From a virus, in IMG/VR virus record IMGVR_UViG_3300023192_001558, positions 1 to 64,000 of that record: a stretch of DNA of 64,000 nt. One strand, given 5' to 3'. The notes beneath the pieces are model-generated. The model worked only from the letters and a program-made list of their open reading frames with translations, ran no database searches and was not told where the DNA came from. Shown piece after piece: positions 33,104 through 42,994 of the stretch; the stretch's first letter is position 1, and every line of letters begins with the position of its first letter. The position numbers were made by a program, and so were the translations under genes.

Positions 33104-35777
33104 AAAGTGGTGGTAGATCGTCATCAGCACCCGGTTCTTCACTAGGTGGTGTTTCAGATTCTTCTTCACTTTCTAGGTCTTCAGGGATGTCTGTATTGTC
33201 ATCTACAGCTTCCTCTGCTTCCTCTTCCTCCCCATTACCTTCAAGCTTAGCTTTAAGCGCTTCTAACTCTTCTTGTAATGATTGGATCATTGCATCTTTC
33301 TCTTCTGCTGCTTGTGTATCCTTATCCTGATCAGCATCCAAGTTACTTTGTGCTTTACGCCCTTCCTTACGCATCATCCTTAATAGTTTCTGCATTGGTC
33401 CAAGAATGGCTTCAGCGTGGTCTTTATGCACAGTTACAATATCAAAACTATCCACTGAACCATCATTAACCATCCCGTCAAGTTCTGGCATGATGTTATT
33501 CTTACGTAACCATTGACGCTGGAAGTAACTACGCAGAGCTGCGATGGTTCCTTCAATACCTTCTTCAAGGTCAGAATCTAACATACCGTCAAACATCTCA
33601 GCATCTAAGTAAGCAGGAAGTGCTGCTTCAAGAAGACTGTTAAACTCTTCAAAAGACGCACCCTGATTAGCTAACTTAGCAGTATCTGGTGTAGGTAAGC
33701 TAATACGGATAGAATCGATGATTTCAGCAATTAATGATTCCACTGTGTCTATGGTACCATCTTCAGTTACATCGGTCTTACCTTGTTTAAGTTTCTTACT
33801 TAATGAAGATTCTTCAATCACATTTACAATCTGTTCCATCAGTACCGATGAATTAGACGTAAACTTACGAATGAAGTCAGATAAGTGATCACACAGCGTG
33901 TCCTGATAAATGATAACACGTTTAGCCAGCAATAGGTTAGAACCTACCACGTTAGTAGCAAATTCAACATCTAGCGTAGAGTCTACAATCTCAGGCGCGA
34001 TGTGCATCGACATGAAGTGACGATTACGTAAGCTTTCCTCTAACCCCGTATCGACATTAACCATATTACGCTGACCATCTTCCACGTTGGTCTTGGTATT
34101 AGGATACGCAGGGTGGCCCTCTACGTTAATGTCAACTGACGAGCGCTGCAAGTAACCTGTAATGTCCGATGGATCAATAGTACCTAACGGATAGCTAAGT
34201 TGATGATTCTTAGTAAAGTTGTGCATGATCTTCTCCACAGTACTTGCTGGATCTGGATCATCTTCATCTAAAGTAATGTTCAACTTAGTACGGTTGTTAG
34301 AGTTCTTGATACCGGCCATGGTGTTTGCAAACATGGTCATAGCGCGCAACGATGCTATAATCTTAGAACCTTCAATCAATGAACGCCCTGTACCGTCGTC
34401 GTTGTAATCAAAAGCCACATACGTCAGCAGTTCAGCAGGAATGAATAATACCTGAGTATGCATCTTACTTAATGCGCGACCAAGCATAATACGACCTACT
34501 TCGCTAGGGCATGATAATGTAGCATTCTCATTATACACGCCTGCTTCTAAACGTGCGACTAAATCGTTTTCGATTAGAGATGTATAAGAGGCAATGATTT
34601 CTGACTCAGTACGATCAGCAATGTTACTACGTTCACCGTACATGCCTTGACGTACTTGCTCTATAAGCTCACTCGTGCCTTCGTTTTCTTTTTTCAAACG
34701 TTGCTTTAAATTAGTGAAGTATTTAGAATCTTTAGCACGTGTAACCGGGTTACCATTCTTGTCCAATAGCACATAGTAACCAACATGGTTAGATGGATCA
34801 GACGGAACGTGCACCGGAATGACAGATTCACTAGGTAACTTCATCACCAGCGGATGACCTACTGCTTCACGGTTAAGCGCCTCGGAGGTCTGTAGCTGCA
34901 CGGCAGAGCGCTGGGTGTAGACACGACGACGATACGCCGATTTAAGCACAGTTGGTTTGTCTTCTCCCTGCTTGCCACGCCACGACTCTAACCCAACCTT
35001 TACACCCGCAACGCCTCTGTTTTGAAACGTATCCGCCACTGCGTGTTGACGTGCCTTTGTTAACAATGCAGGTACTTTAAGTGCGTTAAAGTTATCTGTC
35101 ACTGTGGTATAAGGGTTAAAATTATCAAATTTATCAGGCGCGGTATTGGCGCTAAATAAACTCTCTATGCCAATGCTGGTTTTCTTGCCACCACTATTAG
35201 GGTTACCTAACAGTCCCAGAGGGCGAACACTGGTAGTATCTTTAGTGAAAAAAGACTTCACGCTTTCTGTAGATACCTGGTCGTTGCTGTTAATTACATC
35301 ATCTAACGTGTTCTCAGGTATAACAGCAATGGGATAACTACCTGTCTTAAATAACGCGTCTTGCAATATACTACTGAGGCGACGTTTAAGACCAAACTCG
35401 GTGATGAAATAATTCTGCACAATCTTTATGACACTAGCCGCTATATCAGCAGCCTCACCAGATACGCTGGAGGTGAAGTTGATGTCTGTAGAGATCATGT
35501 CTTTAGGCGAAAGTATTGACGATACTAATACTTGCATCGCCATTTCGGTATCAGGCAGAATTTCAAATATGGCTCTAGCATCGTTAATGTTAGTGGCTAT
35601 CTCATTAGAAATAGTTTCCATGACATTCATTGAAGGCGCTTTTGTTTTTCTAGGCGGCTCTCCATCTGATTGCGTAGGATTAACTATTTTATCAATGATG
35701 CTTTTAGTTTCGGCCGACATCCCTTGATCAGCGTCATGGCGGGGATGGGAGTGTTTGCGAATATGTTCTGTTGCCAT
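33102..35777 (-). CDS. portal protein (phiKZ-group)
   Basis: This 891-residue protein has the size, polarity and layout of phiKZ-group portals (phiKZ gp129): a His/Arg-rich N-terminus, a large alpha/beta body, a long helical section (about 620-800), a coiled coil (about 825-850) and a very acidic Glu/Asp/Pro-rich tail ending DDDLPPL. It lies on the minus strand between structural genes, as in related genomes. The portal forms the dodecameric DNA entry vertex; no single residue motif proves this, so the call rests on size, layout and position. It is divergent from the next structural gene across 41 bases. Confidence 0.7.
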   Translation of the reverse strand: MATEHIRKHSHPRHDADQGMSAETKSIIDKIVNPTQSDGEPPRKTKAPSMNVMETISNEIATNINDARAIFEILPDTEMAMQVLVSSILSPKDMISTDINFTSSVSGEAADIAASVIKIVQNYFITEFGLKRRLSSILQDALFKTGSYPIAVIPENTLDDVINSNDQVSTESVKSFFTKDTTSVRPLGLLGNPNSGGKKTSIGIESLFSANTAPDKFDNFNPYTTVTDNFNALKVPALLTKARQHAVADTFQNRGVAGVKVGLESWRGKQGEDKPTVLKSAYRRRVYTQRSAVQLQTSEALNREAVGHPLVMKLPSESVIPVHVPSDPSNHVGYYVLLDKNGNPVTRAKDSKYFTNLKQRLKKENEGTSELIEQVRQGMYGERSNIADRTESEIIASYTSLIENDLVARLEAGVYNENATLSCPSEVGRIMLGRALSKMHTQVLFIPAELLTYVAFDYNDDGTGRSLIEGSKIIASLRAMTMFANTMAGIKNSNNRTKLNITLDEDDPDPASTVEKIMHNFTKNHQLSYPLGTIDPSDITGYLQRSSVDINVEGHPAYPNTKTNVEDGQRNMVNVDTGLEESLRNRHFMSMHIAPEIVDSTLDVEFATNVVGSNLLLAKRVIIYQDTLCDHLSDFIRKFTSNSSVLMEQIVNVIEESSLSKKLKQGKTDVTEDGTIDTVESLIAEIIDSIRISLPTPDTAKLANQGASFEEFNSLLEAALPAYLDAEMFDGMLDSDLEEGIEGTIAALRSYFQRQWLRKNNIMPELDGMVNDGSVDSFDIVTVHKDHAEAILGPMQKLLRMMRKEGRKAQSNLDADQDKDTQAAEEKDAMIQSLQEELEALKAKLEGNGEEEEAEEAVDDNTDIPEDLESEEESETPPSEEPGADDDLPPL

Positions 35778-35818
35778 TGTGTAATTACCTATAACTGTAA
35801 TAAAGAGCGAAGTACAAT

Positions 35819-37903
35819 ATGTCTGACTCTACCTACGATCTTTATCGACAAAGCTGTATTAATCTAGCCCGTTCGATTATTTTAAAATCCAGCGAAGTCG
35901 CATCTGCTATAAATGCAGAACTTAACCTGCTTGGGGTAGAAGTTGATGAAACGGACCCGAGTACATGGAAATATTATTTAAATTTAAGCGGTCAATACCA
36001 TCCTTTTGACGAACCGATGACGGTAACATCACTTGATACTTTAGAGGTCATAGCATTCACTCGAGAGAGTTTAGAGATACACCGCTCTACGGCGAAAGCG
36101 TATACCTTTAATAGCGATGCGTATCTGTCTTTGCTTGCCCGCTATCCTGATCAAGAAACGTTAATCCGTGGTATTGTTAATCCGGTTGATATAGATACGG
36201 CTATTGCCGCTTCCGATTGGGATATTCTTTTTTATAACAATGACCTTGTTGAGATTAATGAGGCTGATTTAATTAGCCGTATACAGAATTGGATACATCG
36301 CCATATGCTACGGTGGCATATTAACGATTACACGTTAAGTGATGATCTTTATCTAGCAAGCGCCATAGGTGTGATGTTCAGTCACCTACCTAATGCTATT
36401 ATCAACATACGGTTAGATAACGCTAAGACGTACAAGGCCCATAGTTATCACGTATGGACCTACCTAGCAGGTCATGGTGGTTTGAGTGGTTATCGTGAAA
36501 GCCTTAATACCGCGCAGGCTTTGTTCTTATATAGAAACATCCGATACATCTATAAGAACTCAGGGAAGACATCAACGTTTAGACTGTTAATTGAGAATCT
36601 ATTAACCAAACGTGGTCTACCTTTATACGCCTACGACCTACGTCATCGTACGGACAGTTTACCTGATTCAATACGTCCAGAGATTGACGTTATTCGTTAT
36701 CCACTTAACGACTCTCTAGTTAGCGCTGATGCAATACAAATCTATACACCCGATGAACTGACTGAATTGGTTCGTAACTTTGCGCCTGATAATGGGCTTA
36801 ACGCAGAGGAACTCACAGATGAGTGGGTGTTGAAGATGCAGCGCTCAGGCAGAGACCGTGTCTTAACTAAAGTGGTAGAATCAGTAGTAGAGATCAACGA
36901 TAGCTTTGAAGCTGTTGACATCAACCAACTATTACTTGAACATTGGGTTTATTTATCTAACATCAACGTCTATAGTGGTAACGTAACATTAGTTAACCCG
37001 CATAGCGGTAACATACTTCAAATAAGTGCAGCTGATGCATTTATATTGTACATGTATCTGTTTAACCGCACACTAGGCGTAACATTAGATAAAATCCCTA
37101 CCTTTACTACGTTCTTAACAGTAGAACCAGTAATGCAGGATTGGGATACATTCACCGAAGGACTGAATCCTAAATATGTAGAACCATATCGTGATTTATT
37201 CTTAAGTTTACCTACCACGTCTAACATTATCAACGCCGAAGGCTTCTTTGAACATGTTCACGATGTATATACGGTACTTGCCTCTATCTTAACGGCCTCT
37301 AATATGGCTAGCAAGATCGAAGAGAAAGCAGAATTACGTATTCTGTTTAATCGATTAACTAAATCTAAGACTATCACGCTTAGCAATATAGAAACTTACG
37401 ATCAATGGTTATTTGTTAACGATATTGATGTTGAAGAGATTAGCATTACAGATGCACAAGCATTTATGGATATTATTGTAGAGACGTCCACAGGTAGCGA
37501 TGCATCTACAGATACCACCGCGCAGGCTATACAAAACGCGCTAGTGTCTATTTTGAACCAGCTAACCAGTTACGATATTAACGTCGTATCAACATTGTTA
37601 GGTCAGAATTCATTTAATGTAGATACTAGTAGATTCAAGATCTCTGAATTGGATATATCTGGCTCACATAACGACGGTGACTACGATTCTACACTTCGTG
37701 TCAAAGACGCATCTCTACATGCAGACATGGGTTCCATCGATATTGAACCAGGCGTGTTAAGGTTAAATGACACAAGCCAATCGTATGCACAGTTCTCCAT
37801 TAACCAATTAGATACTGCAACACTTCACACCCGTGCTAAGACTTTAGGTTCTATACGCATTGCAAACGTTGAAGTCGCCGTAAAGGAAATAACACATGAC
37901 TAA
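35819..37903 (+). CDS. putative virion structural protein, probably baseplate
   Basis: This 694-residue acidic protein has no catalytic motif. The first ~420 residues are mixed helical. The last ~130 (around residue 560 on) look beta-rich. It overlaps the next gene by 8 bases, so the two are made together. Large paired genes next to the portal in phiKZ-group genomes encode virion parts; baseplate wedge is a plausible guess only. Confidence 0.6.
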   Translation: MSDSTYDLYRQSCINLARSIILKSSEVASAINAELNLLGVEVDETDPSTWKYYLNLSGQYHPFDEPMTVTSLDTLEVIAFTRESLEIHRSTAKAYTFNSDAYLSLLARYPDQETLIRGIVNPVDIDTAIAASDWDILFYNNDLVEINEADLISRIQNWIHRHMLRWHINDYTLSDDLYLASAIGVMFSHLPNAIINIRLDNAKTYKAHSYHVWTYLAGHGGLSGYRESLNTAQALFLYRNIRYIYKNSGKTSTFRLLIENLLTKRGLPLYAYDLRHRTDSLPDSIRPEIDVIRYPLNDSLVSADAIQIYTPDELTELVRNFAPDNGLNAEELTDEWVLKMQRSGRDRVLTKVVESVVEINDSFEAVDINQLLLEHWVYLSNINVYSGNVTLVNPHSGNILQISAADAFILYMYLFNRTLGVTLDKIPTFTTFLTVEPVMQDWDTFTEGLNPKYVEPYRDLFLSLPTTSNIINAEGFFEHVHDVYTVLASILTASNMASKIEEKAELRILFNRLTKSKTITLSNIETYDQWLFVNDIDVEEISITDAQAFMDIIVETSTGSDASTDTTAQAIQNALVSILNQLTSYDINVVSTLLGQNSFNVDTSRFKISELDISGSHNDGDYDSTLRVKDASLHADMGSIDIEPGVLRLNDTSQSYAQFSINQLDTATLHTRAKTLGSIRIANVEVAVKEITHD

Positions 37904-38729
37904 TGTAACACGTACCATCTACGCCAGTGCGCTTCAATCAGCACAGGTTTTAGGTATTCCCTACGACATCGTAGATAATACCACACTAAATGAAAAGTTT
38001 GGTATTCTCGATGGCATCCATCCAACCGGAGGCTATCCGGTAATGCAGTACCTAGCAATCGGACGTGGTGGTCATAGAAACGCCAGTGGCGCAGACGGTG
38101 CATCGCTTACGCGTTTAAATACCCACAGAGCATCTGACGCGGCGTTATTTAAACACCTACCCTTTGTATTACGCGAGGTAGATAATGACCTTACCGCAGC
38201 ACAGCGTGCCCGTTACGGCATGCGTCGCGAAGAAACTATTGACGGTGTTAATTACATCGCCTATTACTTACTGCGCATCGATAACACTAACGTGGATATT
38301 GATTACAACCGTGTAACTGTTACTGACGGTGATCAGTCAACTGTTCCATATACGCCGTCTTCAAGCGACTTGAGTCCAACGCCAACTGAAGTATCACCTA
38401 CGGGTATTAACGTGTCTGATGGTGAGTACCTGACCGCCTCTGCAGGTATCACGCTTAACTTCACTAGCGACATTATCAACGAAATCGTTAATGCTGCTAA
38501 AATTATCTATGGTGAAGAAGAGTACGCGACGTTATCTGAGATAGGTTTGGTATCTGGTCAGGACTACACACACAGCGCTACTAACAGCGAAGGTGGTTCA
38601 TTCACTTACGCTGAAGTTATTGCCGCGCAGGTTAACACGCACATCACCATGCATCAGCAGTTATGGTTGTTAAATAACAGCTTAACGCTTGAGTTTAATC
38701 TAGGTGGTACTGAATCATTATCAATCTAA
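37896..38729 (+). CDS. putative virion structural protein
   Basis: This 277-residue protein has a well-placed AAAGGAA site inside the upstream gene. Residues ~155-185 are a Ser/Thr/Pro-rich linker between two folded halves. The C-terminal half is helical then beta (MHQQLWLLNNSLTLEFNLGG). A structural partner of the preceding gene by coupling; no family recognised. Confidence 0.6.
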   Translation: MTNVTRTIYASALQSAQVLGIPYDIVDNTTLNEKFGILDGIHPTGGYPVMQYLAIGRGGHRNASGADGASLTRLNTHRASDAALFKHLPFVLREVDNDLTAAQRARYGMRREETIDGVNYIAYYLLRIDNTNVDIDYNRVTVTDGDQSTVPYTPSSSDLSPTPTEVSPTGINVSDGEYLTASAGITLNFTSDIINEIVNAAKIIYGEEEYATLSEIGLVSGQDYTHSATNSEGGSFTYAEVIAAQVNTHITMHQQLWLLNNSLTLEFNLGGTESLSI

Positions 38730-38738
38730 GGTGATGAC

Positions 38739-39041
38739 ATGCAAAGTGACCATATAAGAACGTTAAGTACCTTTGCCCACACGCTCGATTATGAGTGTGA
38801 AATAGAGACCTGTAAAGGTAAAGTCTCACTTACCAGTATAAGTGAAGCATCACGGGAAAAACTGTATGGTAGCCATGCCTGGCCATGTCACTGCAAGGAA
38901 TGCGGCGCGCTCTACATCTCTAATGTACCATTACCTTTAGAGATAACCGGTCAAGGAGGAGCTCGACGCTCCTCTTATAGCCTTGAGATCGCTAGGAGAA
39001 AGATGCTTGTAATCAAGCTCAATAACAACAGGTTAGGTTAG
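38739..39041 (+). CDS. small zinc-binding-type protein
   Basis: This 100-residue protein has a Cys pattern (CEIETC near 25-30, then CHCKECGALY near 49-58) that suits a zinc ribbon. The rest is basic. AAGGTG precedes the start. It lies 2 bases before the resolvase gene, so a nucleic-acid role is plausible. Confidence 0.6.
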   Translation: MQSDHIRTLSTFAHTLDYECEIETCKGKVSLTSISEASREKLYGSHAWPCHCKECGALYISNVPLPLEITGQGGARRSSYSLEIARRKMLVIKLNNNRLG

Positions 39042-39043
39042 CT

Positions 39044-39619
39044 ATGTTCGGTGTAAACACTTTTCGCATCATTGGCTTTGATCCTAGCGTTGACAACATG
39101 GGTGTAGGTATTTTAGAGGTAGACATTAGAACCTATAAAGTTATCTGCGCCCAGTCTTTTACGCTAAAGGGTAAAGACCATGTTAAGCGATACGCTCATA
39201 TTGCCAAAATACATGGTGATAGAGTAGCTAAACTACACGGTCACTATAATGCAATTTTGAATATCTTTGATCAGTGGGACCCCCATGCTGTTGCAATCGA
39301 GACGCCATTCTTAGGACGTTTCCCTGCAGCTTATGGTGCATTAAAAGAATGCGTGTGTATTGTCAATCAAGCTCTACTTACACATGACTTCTCATTGAAG
39401 CTTAATGAGATTGACCCTAAGAGCGTTAAGAACGCACTTGGTGTGTCAGGTTCTAGTAAAGATAAAGATGACATGCAAAAGGCACTTATTGCAAAAGATG
39501 ATATTAGCTGGGAAAGAGATGTAAACCCTGAGGAACTAGACGAGCACAGTGTTGATGCGGTAGCTGTGGCTTACTGGTTTTATGAATTCCAATTTGGTCC
39601 TTATATAAAGAGGTCGTGA
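39044..39619 (+). CDS. RuvC-like Holliday junction resolvase
   Basis: This 191-residue RNase H-fold nuclease resolves branched DNA before packaging. RuvC motifs are present: IIGFDPSVDNMGVG (9-22, D13), AVAIETPF (82-89, E86), and a C-terminal DEHSVDAVAVAY (166-177, D171 with H168 or D166 as fourth ligand). The size matches bacterial RuvC. Its start overlaps nothing and its stop abuts the next gene by one base. It works with the helicase and exonuclease of this window. Confidence 0.88.
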   Translation: MFGVNTFRIIGFDPSVDNMGVGILEVDIRTYKVICAQSFTLKGKDHVKRYAHIAKIHGDRVAKLHGHYNAILNIFDQWDPHAVAIETPFLGRFPAAYGALKECVCIVNQALLTHDFSLKLNEIDPKSVKNALGVSGSSKDKDDMQKALIAKDDISWERDVNPEELDEHSVDAVAVAYWFYEFQFGPYIKRS

Positions 39620-40017
39620 TGGCAACTTTCTTTTTAGTTACACCCACAAACGTCGGACATGAAACGCTCGGAGATATAGAAAAGATCATTCAAGCTAAAG
39701 TCGATCCAATGGCGCAGTTAACACACGTAACTAGGAAGACGGGCGCTATGGGCACGACCCCAATCCTCATGTCTCGAACAAATCCTGACGGTATACCCCT
39801 TGAGGATATTATTGATCAGTTAATTGCGGAGATGAATGAAAAGCAAGAATATATCGAAAAAGATAAAAGCCTAGCTGCTCAATCTCTTAAATTAAACAGT
39901 CGGCAGATTATTGATTTGCTGATACGTATTAAACGTATTAATAACGAGTCACGTAATCTACTAGAGGCTATTAGTCCTGATCAAGGTCCAGTGGGTAAAC
40001 CGCGCGTAGGTAATTAA
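39619..40017 (+). CDS. hypothetical protein downstream of the resolvase
   Basis: This 132-residue protein has ATFFLVTPTNVGHETLGD at the N-terminus, a helical charged centre (about 65-110) and no family I recognise. ATG 39619 was preferred to GTG 39616 because AAAGAGG lies 5 bases upstream. The start overlaps the resolvase stop. Confidence 0.6.
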   Translation: MATFFLVTPTNVGHETLGDIEKIIQAKVDPMAQLTHVTRKTGAMGTTPILMSRTNPDGIPLEDIIDQLIAEMNEKQEYIEKDKSLAAQSLKLNSRQIIDLLIRIKRINNESRNLLEAISPDQGPVGKPRVGN

Positions 40018-40020
40018 ACT

Positions 40021-40051
40021 AGCCAGGGTACTGTCCCTGGCTTTATGCCGT
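40021..40051 (+). terminator. terminator with TTATGCCGT motif
   Basis: AGCCAGGG (40021-40028) pairs with CCCTGGCT (40035-40042) around TACTGT. TTATGCCGT follows directly at 40043-40051. Confidence 0.85.
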
Positions 40052-40095
40052 GTTAACTCTGACGCGGGTAATGAAACCTATAGAGGAGATTCATC

Positions 40096-40461
40096 ATGCA
40101 GTGTTATACATATCAAATTGGCAAGGCTGAAGATAACCCAGAGCACGAGCATATACTGCTTATAAATAGCTCTGTTAAAAGCGGCCACCGCTGGCTGGCC
40201 CCGACATGGGCATTATTAATGGCTTACAAACAAGGTGAGATTACAGAAGAACAATACACTGAGAAGTTTAAAACACTGATGCGTCTGAGGTATCGACGTT
40301 ATCGTAATTTATTTGAAGCGATGAGCAAACAAGAACAAGTAGCGTTCGGTTGTTATTGTAAAGACGGTGACTTCTGCCATCGACATCTACTCATTGAGAT
40401 GTTTGAAAGGATCTGTAACAACTACGGCATTCCCTTTAAATATATTGGAGAATTAAAATGA
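40096..40461 (+). CDS. DUF488-like protein
   Basis: This 121-residue protein ends with GCYCKDGDFCHRHLLIEMF (about 91-109), the Cys-...-C-H-R signature of DUF488-like proteins. Their function is not established. AGAGGAG precedes the start, and the stop overlaps the next gene. It opens a compact operon of nucleotide-metabolism genes. Confidence 0.65.
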   Translation: MQCYTYQIGKAEDNPEHEHILLINSSVKSGHRWLAPTWALLMAYKQGEITEEQYTEKFKTLMRLRYRRYRNLFEAMSKQEQVAFGCYCKDGDFCHRHLLIEMFERICNNYGIPFKYIGELK

Positions 40462-40790
40462 GTAACTATAATCCAGTTAACGTTGAAGACCTACACGACG
40501 ATACATTCAACACCGTTGTTAGAGCAGCTGATGATGTTCTAGTTAAATTACGTCACGCACAACTTAAACATGGTCTAACTAGGGGATGGCGCTACCCGCC
40601 ACCAAATGCTGCAATAGGTGAGGGGCGGTTCTTTAACACTCCTGAAGAATGCGTGGTGGCTTTAAAATCCCATCTAGCGAAGGGTGAGATTACCGACTGC
40701 ATTGCCTACCTGATGTTTTTGAAAGACTTAGAGGGGGGTGATTTCTCTGAAAGTCTTGTTAAGCAGTTTAAATTAGATAATAAGGAATAG
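40458..40790 (+). CDS. possible MazG-like nucleotide-associated protein
   Basis: This 110-residue protein carries CVVALKSHLAKGEITDCIAYLMFL (about 64-87), which recalls the LxxHvxKGDPxDvAaYxmF signature of a small MazG-like phage family. HGLTRGW precedes it. The acidic metal ligands of true MazG enzymes cannot be assigned with certainty. It sits before the exonuclease and DHFR genes. Confidence 0.45.
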   Translation: MSNYNPVNVEDLHDDTFNTVVRAADDVLVKLRHAQLKHGLTRGWRYPPPNAAIGEGRFFNTPEECVVALKSHLAKGEITDCIAYLMFLKDLEGGDFSESLVKQFKLDNKE

Positions 40791-40794
40791 CGAC

Positions 40795-41433
40795 TTGAAA
40801 ATATCCAACGATGTAAAAGCAATTACCAGAAACCCCATCGCTGGTGTTTTAGATATTGAGACAGGATCTCTTCGTAATAAAACACACATATTCACCATAG
40901 GTCTAGTTATTGGTAATCTTGTTACCGGTGAGATTTTGGCAGAGTCGTATTATCGAATAAACGGGGTTGGTCAAGAGGACCGTATAATGGATCATGATAC
41001 GTTTGAGGTATTCTGGAAAGACAGCTCCCTGGTTTCTCTAGAGGCTCAAAGAGAAATATTCGATGAAACTCTACCACGCATGTCCTTGGCTGAAGCCCTA
41101 TTAAAAATAAATGATGACATCAATGATTTTAAAAAGAAACATGATGTTAAACAAATCAACATAACGGGTAACGGTAGTGAGTTTGACAACGCTATTATTG
41201 TGGAAGCTTATCGAGATTTGGACATTGAACTACCATGGAAGTATGGCGATAACCAATCACTACGCACAATAGTCTGGCTGGGGCGGTTATTGCTAGGAAT
41301 CGATCCTAAATATGCTATCGAGTTTGAAGGGATATTGCATCACGCGCTGTATGATTGTCGGCATGAATTTAAAACAGCTTCAACTATTGTTAGAGAGTTA
41401 CTAGCCGCTATTAAGGAGAAAGGCGATGTATGA
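40795..41433 (+). CDS. DEDDh-type 3'-5' exonuclease
   Basis: This 212-residue protein has all three exonuclease motifs: LDIETGS (19-25, D20 and E22), TGNGSEFDN (about 123-131) and HHALYDCRHE (about 182-191). The last has the His expected of the DEDDh class. The start is TTG at 40795, supported by AAGGAA 8 bases upstream; no ATG is well placed. It could proofread, trim recombination ends or degrade RNA. It overlaps DHFR by 8 bases. Confidence 0.85.
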   Translation: MKISNDVKAITRNPIAGVLDIETGSLRNKTHIFTIGLVIGNLVTGEILAESYYRINGVGQEDRIMDHDTFEVFWKDSSLVSLEAQREIFDETLPRMSLAEALLKINDDINDFKKKHDVKQINITGNGSEFDNAIIVEAYRDLDIELPWKYGDNQSLRTIVWLGRLLLGIDPKYAIEFEGILHHALYDCRHEFKTASTIVRELLAAIKEKGDV

Positions 41434-42010
41434 TAACGCTATCGGTATATTGGCTTGTGATGCCAAGTGGGGGATAGGACGTGATAACAGTATCCCGTGG
41501 TATTGTCCGGAAGACTTTAAACATTTCAAAGAAACGACGTATAAGCAAATTGTCATTATGGGTCGTAAGACCTTTGAAAGTATAGGGAAGCCATTGCCGG
41601 GACGTGTTACTATTGTTCTCACTAGAAACATGCAACTGACTGCACAAGGTGTTATTGTTACCTCAAGTCCTGAAAATGCAATATGGACAGCTAGAGCCCT
41701 AGCAGACTCTATCGATACAGGCGGAGAGCGTACTAAGATATTCATCTGCGGTGGGTCTGAGATATATAAGGCCATGCACCGTTGGGTTGATCGTTACATT
41801 GTCACGCGCATATCCCATGCTAAAGTATCGCATTTTGATTGTGATGCGTTCTTTGACACCTCTCTTCTTGATAATTACCGTATTGAGAAAATCAGCGAAT
41901 TAGAGAAATCTAAGAACCCAGGTATTGGGTTTCAGATTCTTCATTTTGTTGATACCGAAAATCCTGATACGGACACGCGCATTACATTGGAGCGTCACTA
42001 TGCCCGCTAA
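41426..42010 (+). CDS. folA: dihydrofolate reductase
   Basis: This 194-residue enzyme reduces dihydrofolate, regenerating the cofactor used by thymidylate synthase. It shows GIGRDNSIPWYCPEDFKHFKETT (17-39, with the Asp of PEDF as catalytic acid), IVIMGRKTFESIG (43-55), LPGRVTIVLTRN and a C-terminal ICGGSEIYKAM (NADPH site). It is coupled at both ends: AAGGAG precedes the start in the exonuclease gene, and the end overlaps a zinc-ribbon gene by 11 bases. About 30 residues longer than E. coli FolA. Confidence 0.93.
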   Translation: MYDNAIGILACDAKWGIGRDNSIPWYCPEDFKHFKETTYKQIVIMGRKTFESIGKPLPGRVTIVLTRNMQLTAQGVIVTSSPENAIWTARALADSIDTGGERTKIFICGGSEIYKAMHRWVDRYIVTRISHAKVSHFDCDAFFDTSLLDNYRIEKISELEKSKNPGIGFQILHFVDTENPDTDTRITLERHYAR

Positions 42011-42278
42011 ACAAGTGATCCTAACCCCTATACAGATCGCCTACGATTGTGACGTTTGTGGTAATCCGGTAAAGTCTCTTAGAGATACTACTAATGTTTC
42101 AGAATGGTGGGGTGGTGTTGAAAGTAAAAAAGTACCGCATCAGTGTAGTGTATGTGGAAAGACCTACACCTTCAATGTTGATATAACTCAAGTAATATGG
42201 TCTTCTGACCCTAACGGATATACCATCGAGCAGATTAACGAATACATCTTACCCAGCAAGGATAAAGATAATGAATAG
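42000..42278 (+). CDS. zinc-ribbon protein
   Basis: This 92-residue protein has CDVCGNPV near residue 16 and CSVCGKTY near residue 50, two CxxC knuckles of a zinc ribbon. The ATG at 42000 lies inside the DHFR gene; the frame runs further upstream only as a shadow. Overlaps dUTPase by 8 bases. Function unknown. Confidence 0.7.
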   Translation: MPAKQVILTPIQIAYDCDVCGNPVKSLRDTTNVSEWWGGVESKKVPHQCSVCGKTYTFNVDITQVIWSSDPNGYTIEQINEYILPSKDKDNE

Positions 42279-42993
42279 AGAACAATTAATAAATGCATTA
42301 ACTGACATGCTTCAAAAGCAACATGAAGTTAATGTGGTGATGAATAAGACGGAAGACTGGACGGCACTTGAACGTTCTTGGTATCGCGCAATGTGGACTG
42401 AGGCGTCTGAGATTGTTACTGAATGGGTCGATTGGGAATGGTGGAAGAAAGGCGCGGTAAGTATTAGACAAGCGCAACTTGAAGTCATTGACATCTGGCA
42501 TTTCTACCTATCGCATCTTCTACAGCGTCGTGATGAAGAAGAATCATTTCAAGACGTTGCTATCGTTCTAACAGATAGTATTTTAAATGAAGGACCGTTT
42601 GGAGAACCGCTAACTTTCCCAGAAGGTGTTGAAGAGCTCTGCGTTGATGTTGAGCGTTTTATTAACGATACGATTGAATTTCGTGAACCTGATATCACTT
42701 ATTTCATGCGTATTATGGAAGATCTAGGACTGAGTTTTGAAGCGTTGTATACTTGGTATATTGGTAAAAATCAACTTAATCATTTTAGGCAGAAAAACGG
42801 CGATAAAGAAGGTACTTATAGCCGCAACTGGCGCGTTTCTAGCACTGGTGAATCTACTGCTGATAATGCCATCTTAGAGGCTATTGTTTTAACCGCGATC
42901 GAGTTAAACACCCCTAGTGATGTAGTAGCAGACTATATCCGTACTGCCCTGGAAGCAGCATGGGAAGATCACATTACTTATTCAAAGGTGTAA
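42271..42993 (+). CDS. dimeric dUTPase (all-alpha NTP pyrophosphatase)
   Basis: This 240-residue protein of the dimeric dUTPase class hydrolyses dUTP to dUMP. Helical metal-binding segments are visible: AMWTEASEIVTEWVDWEWWKKG (about 39-60, the ExxE), QLEVIDIWHFYLSH (about 68-81, the ExxD), and KNQLNHFRQKNGDKEGTY (about 165-182), the diagnostic C-terminal motif. It lies between DHFR and thymidylate kinase, consistent with dTTP synthesis. Confidence 0.88.
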   Translation: MNREQLINALTDMLQKQHEVNVVMNKTEDWTALERSWYRAMWTEASEIVTEWVDWEWWKKGAVSIRQAQLEVIDIWHFYLSHLLQRRDEEESFQDVAIVLTDSILNEGPFGEPLTFPEGVEELCVDVERFINDTIEFREPDITYFMRIMEDLGLSFEALYTWYIGKNQLNHFRQKNGDKEGTYSRNWRVSSTGESTADNAILEAIVLTAIELNTPSDVVADYIRTALEAAWEDHITYSKV

Positions 42994-42994
42994 T

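Noticed and set aside
33278-35867. Plus-strand frames inside the portal gene
   Set aside because: Antisense shadows without ribosome sites. The portal frame is long, continuous and well signalled.
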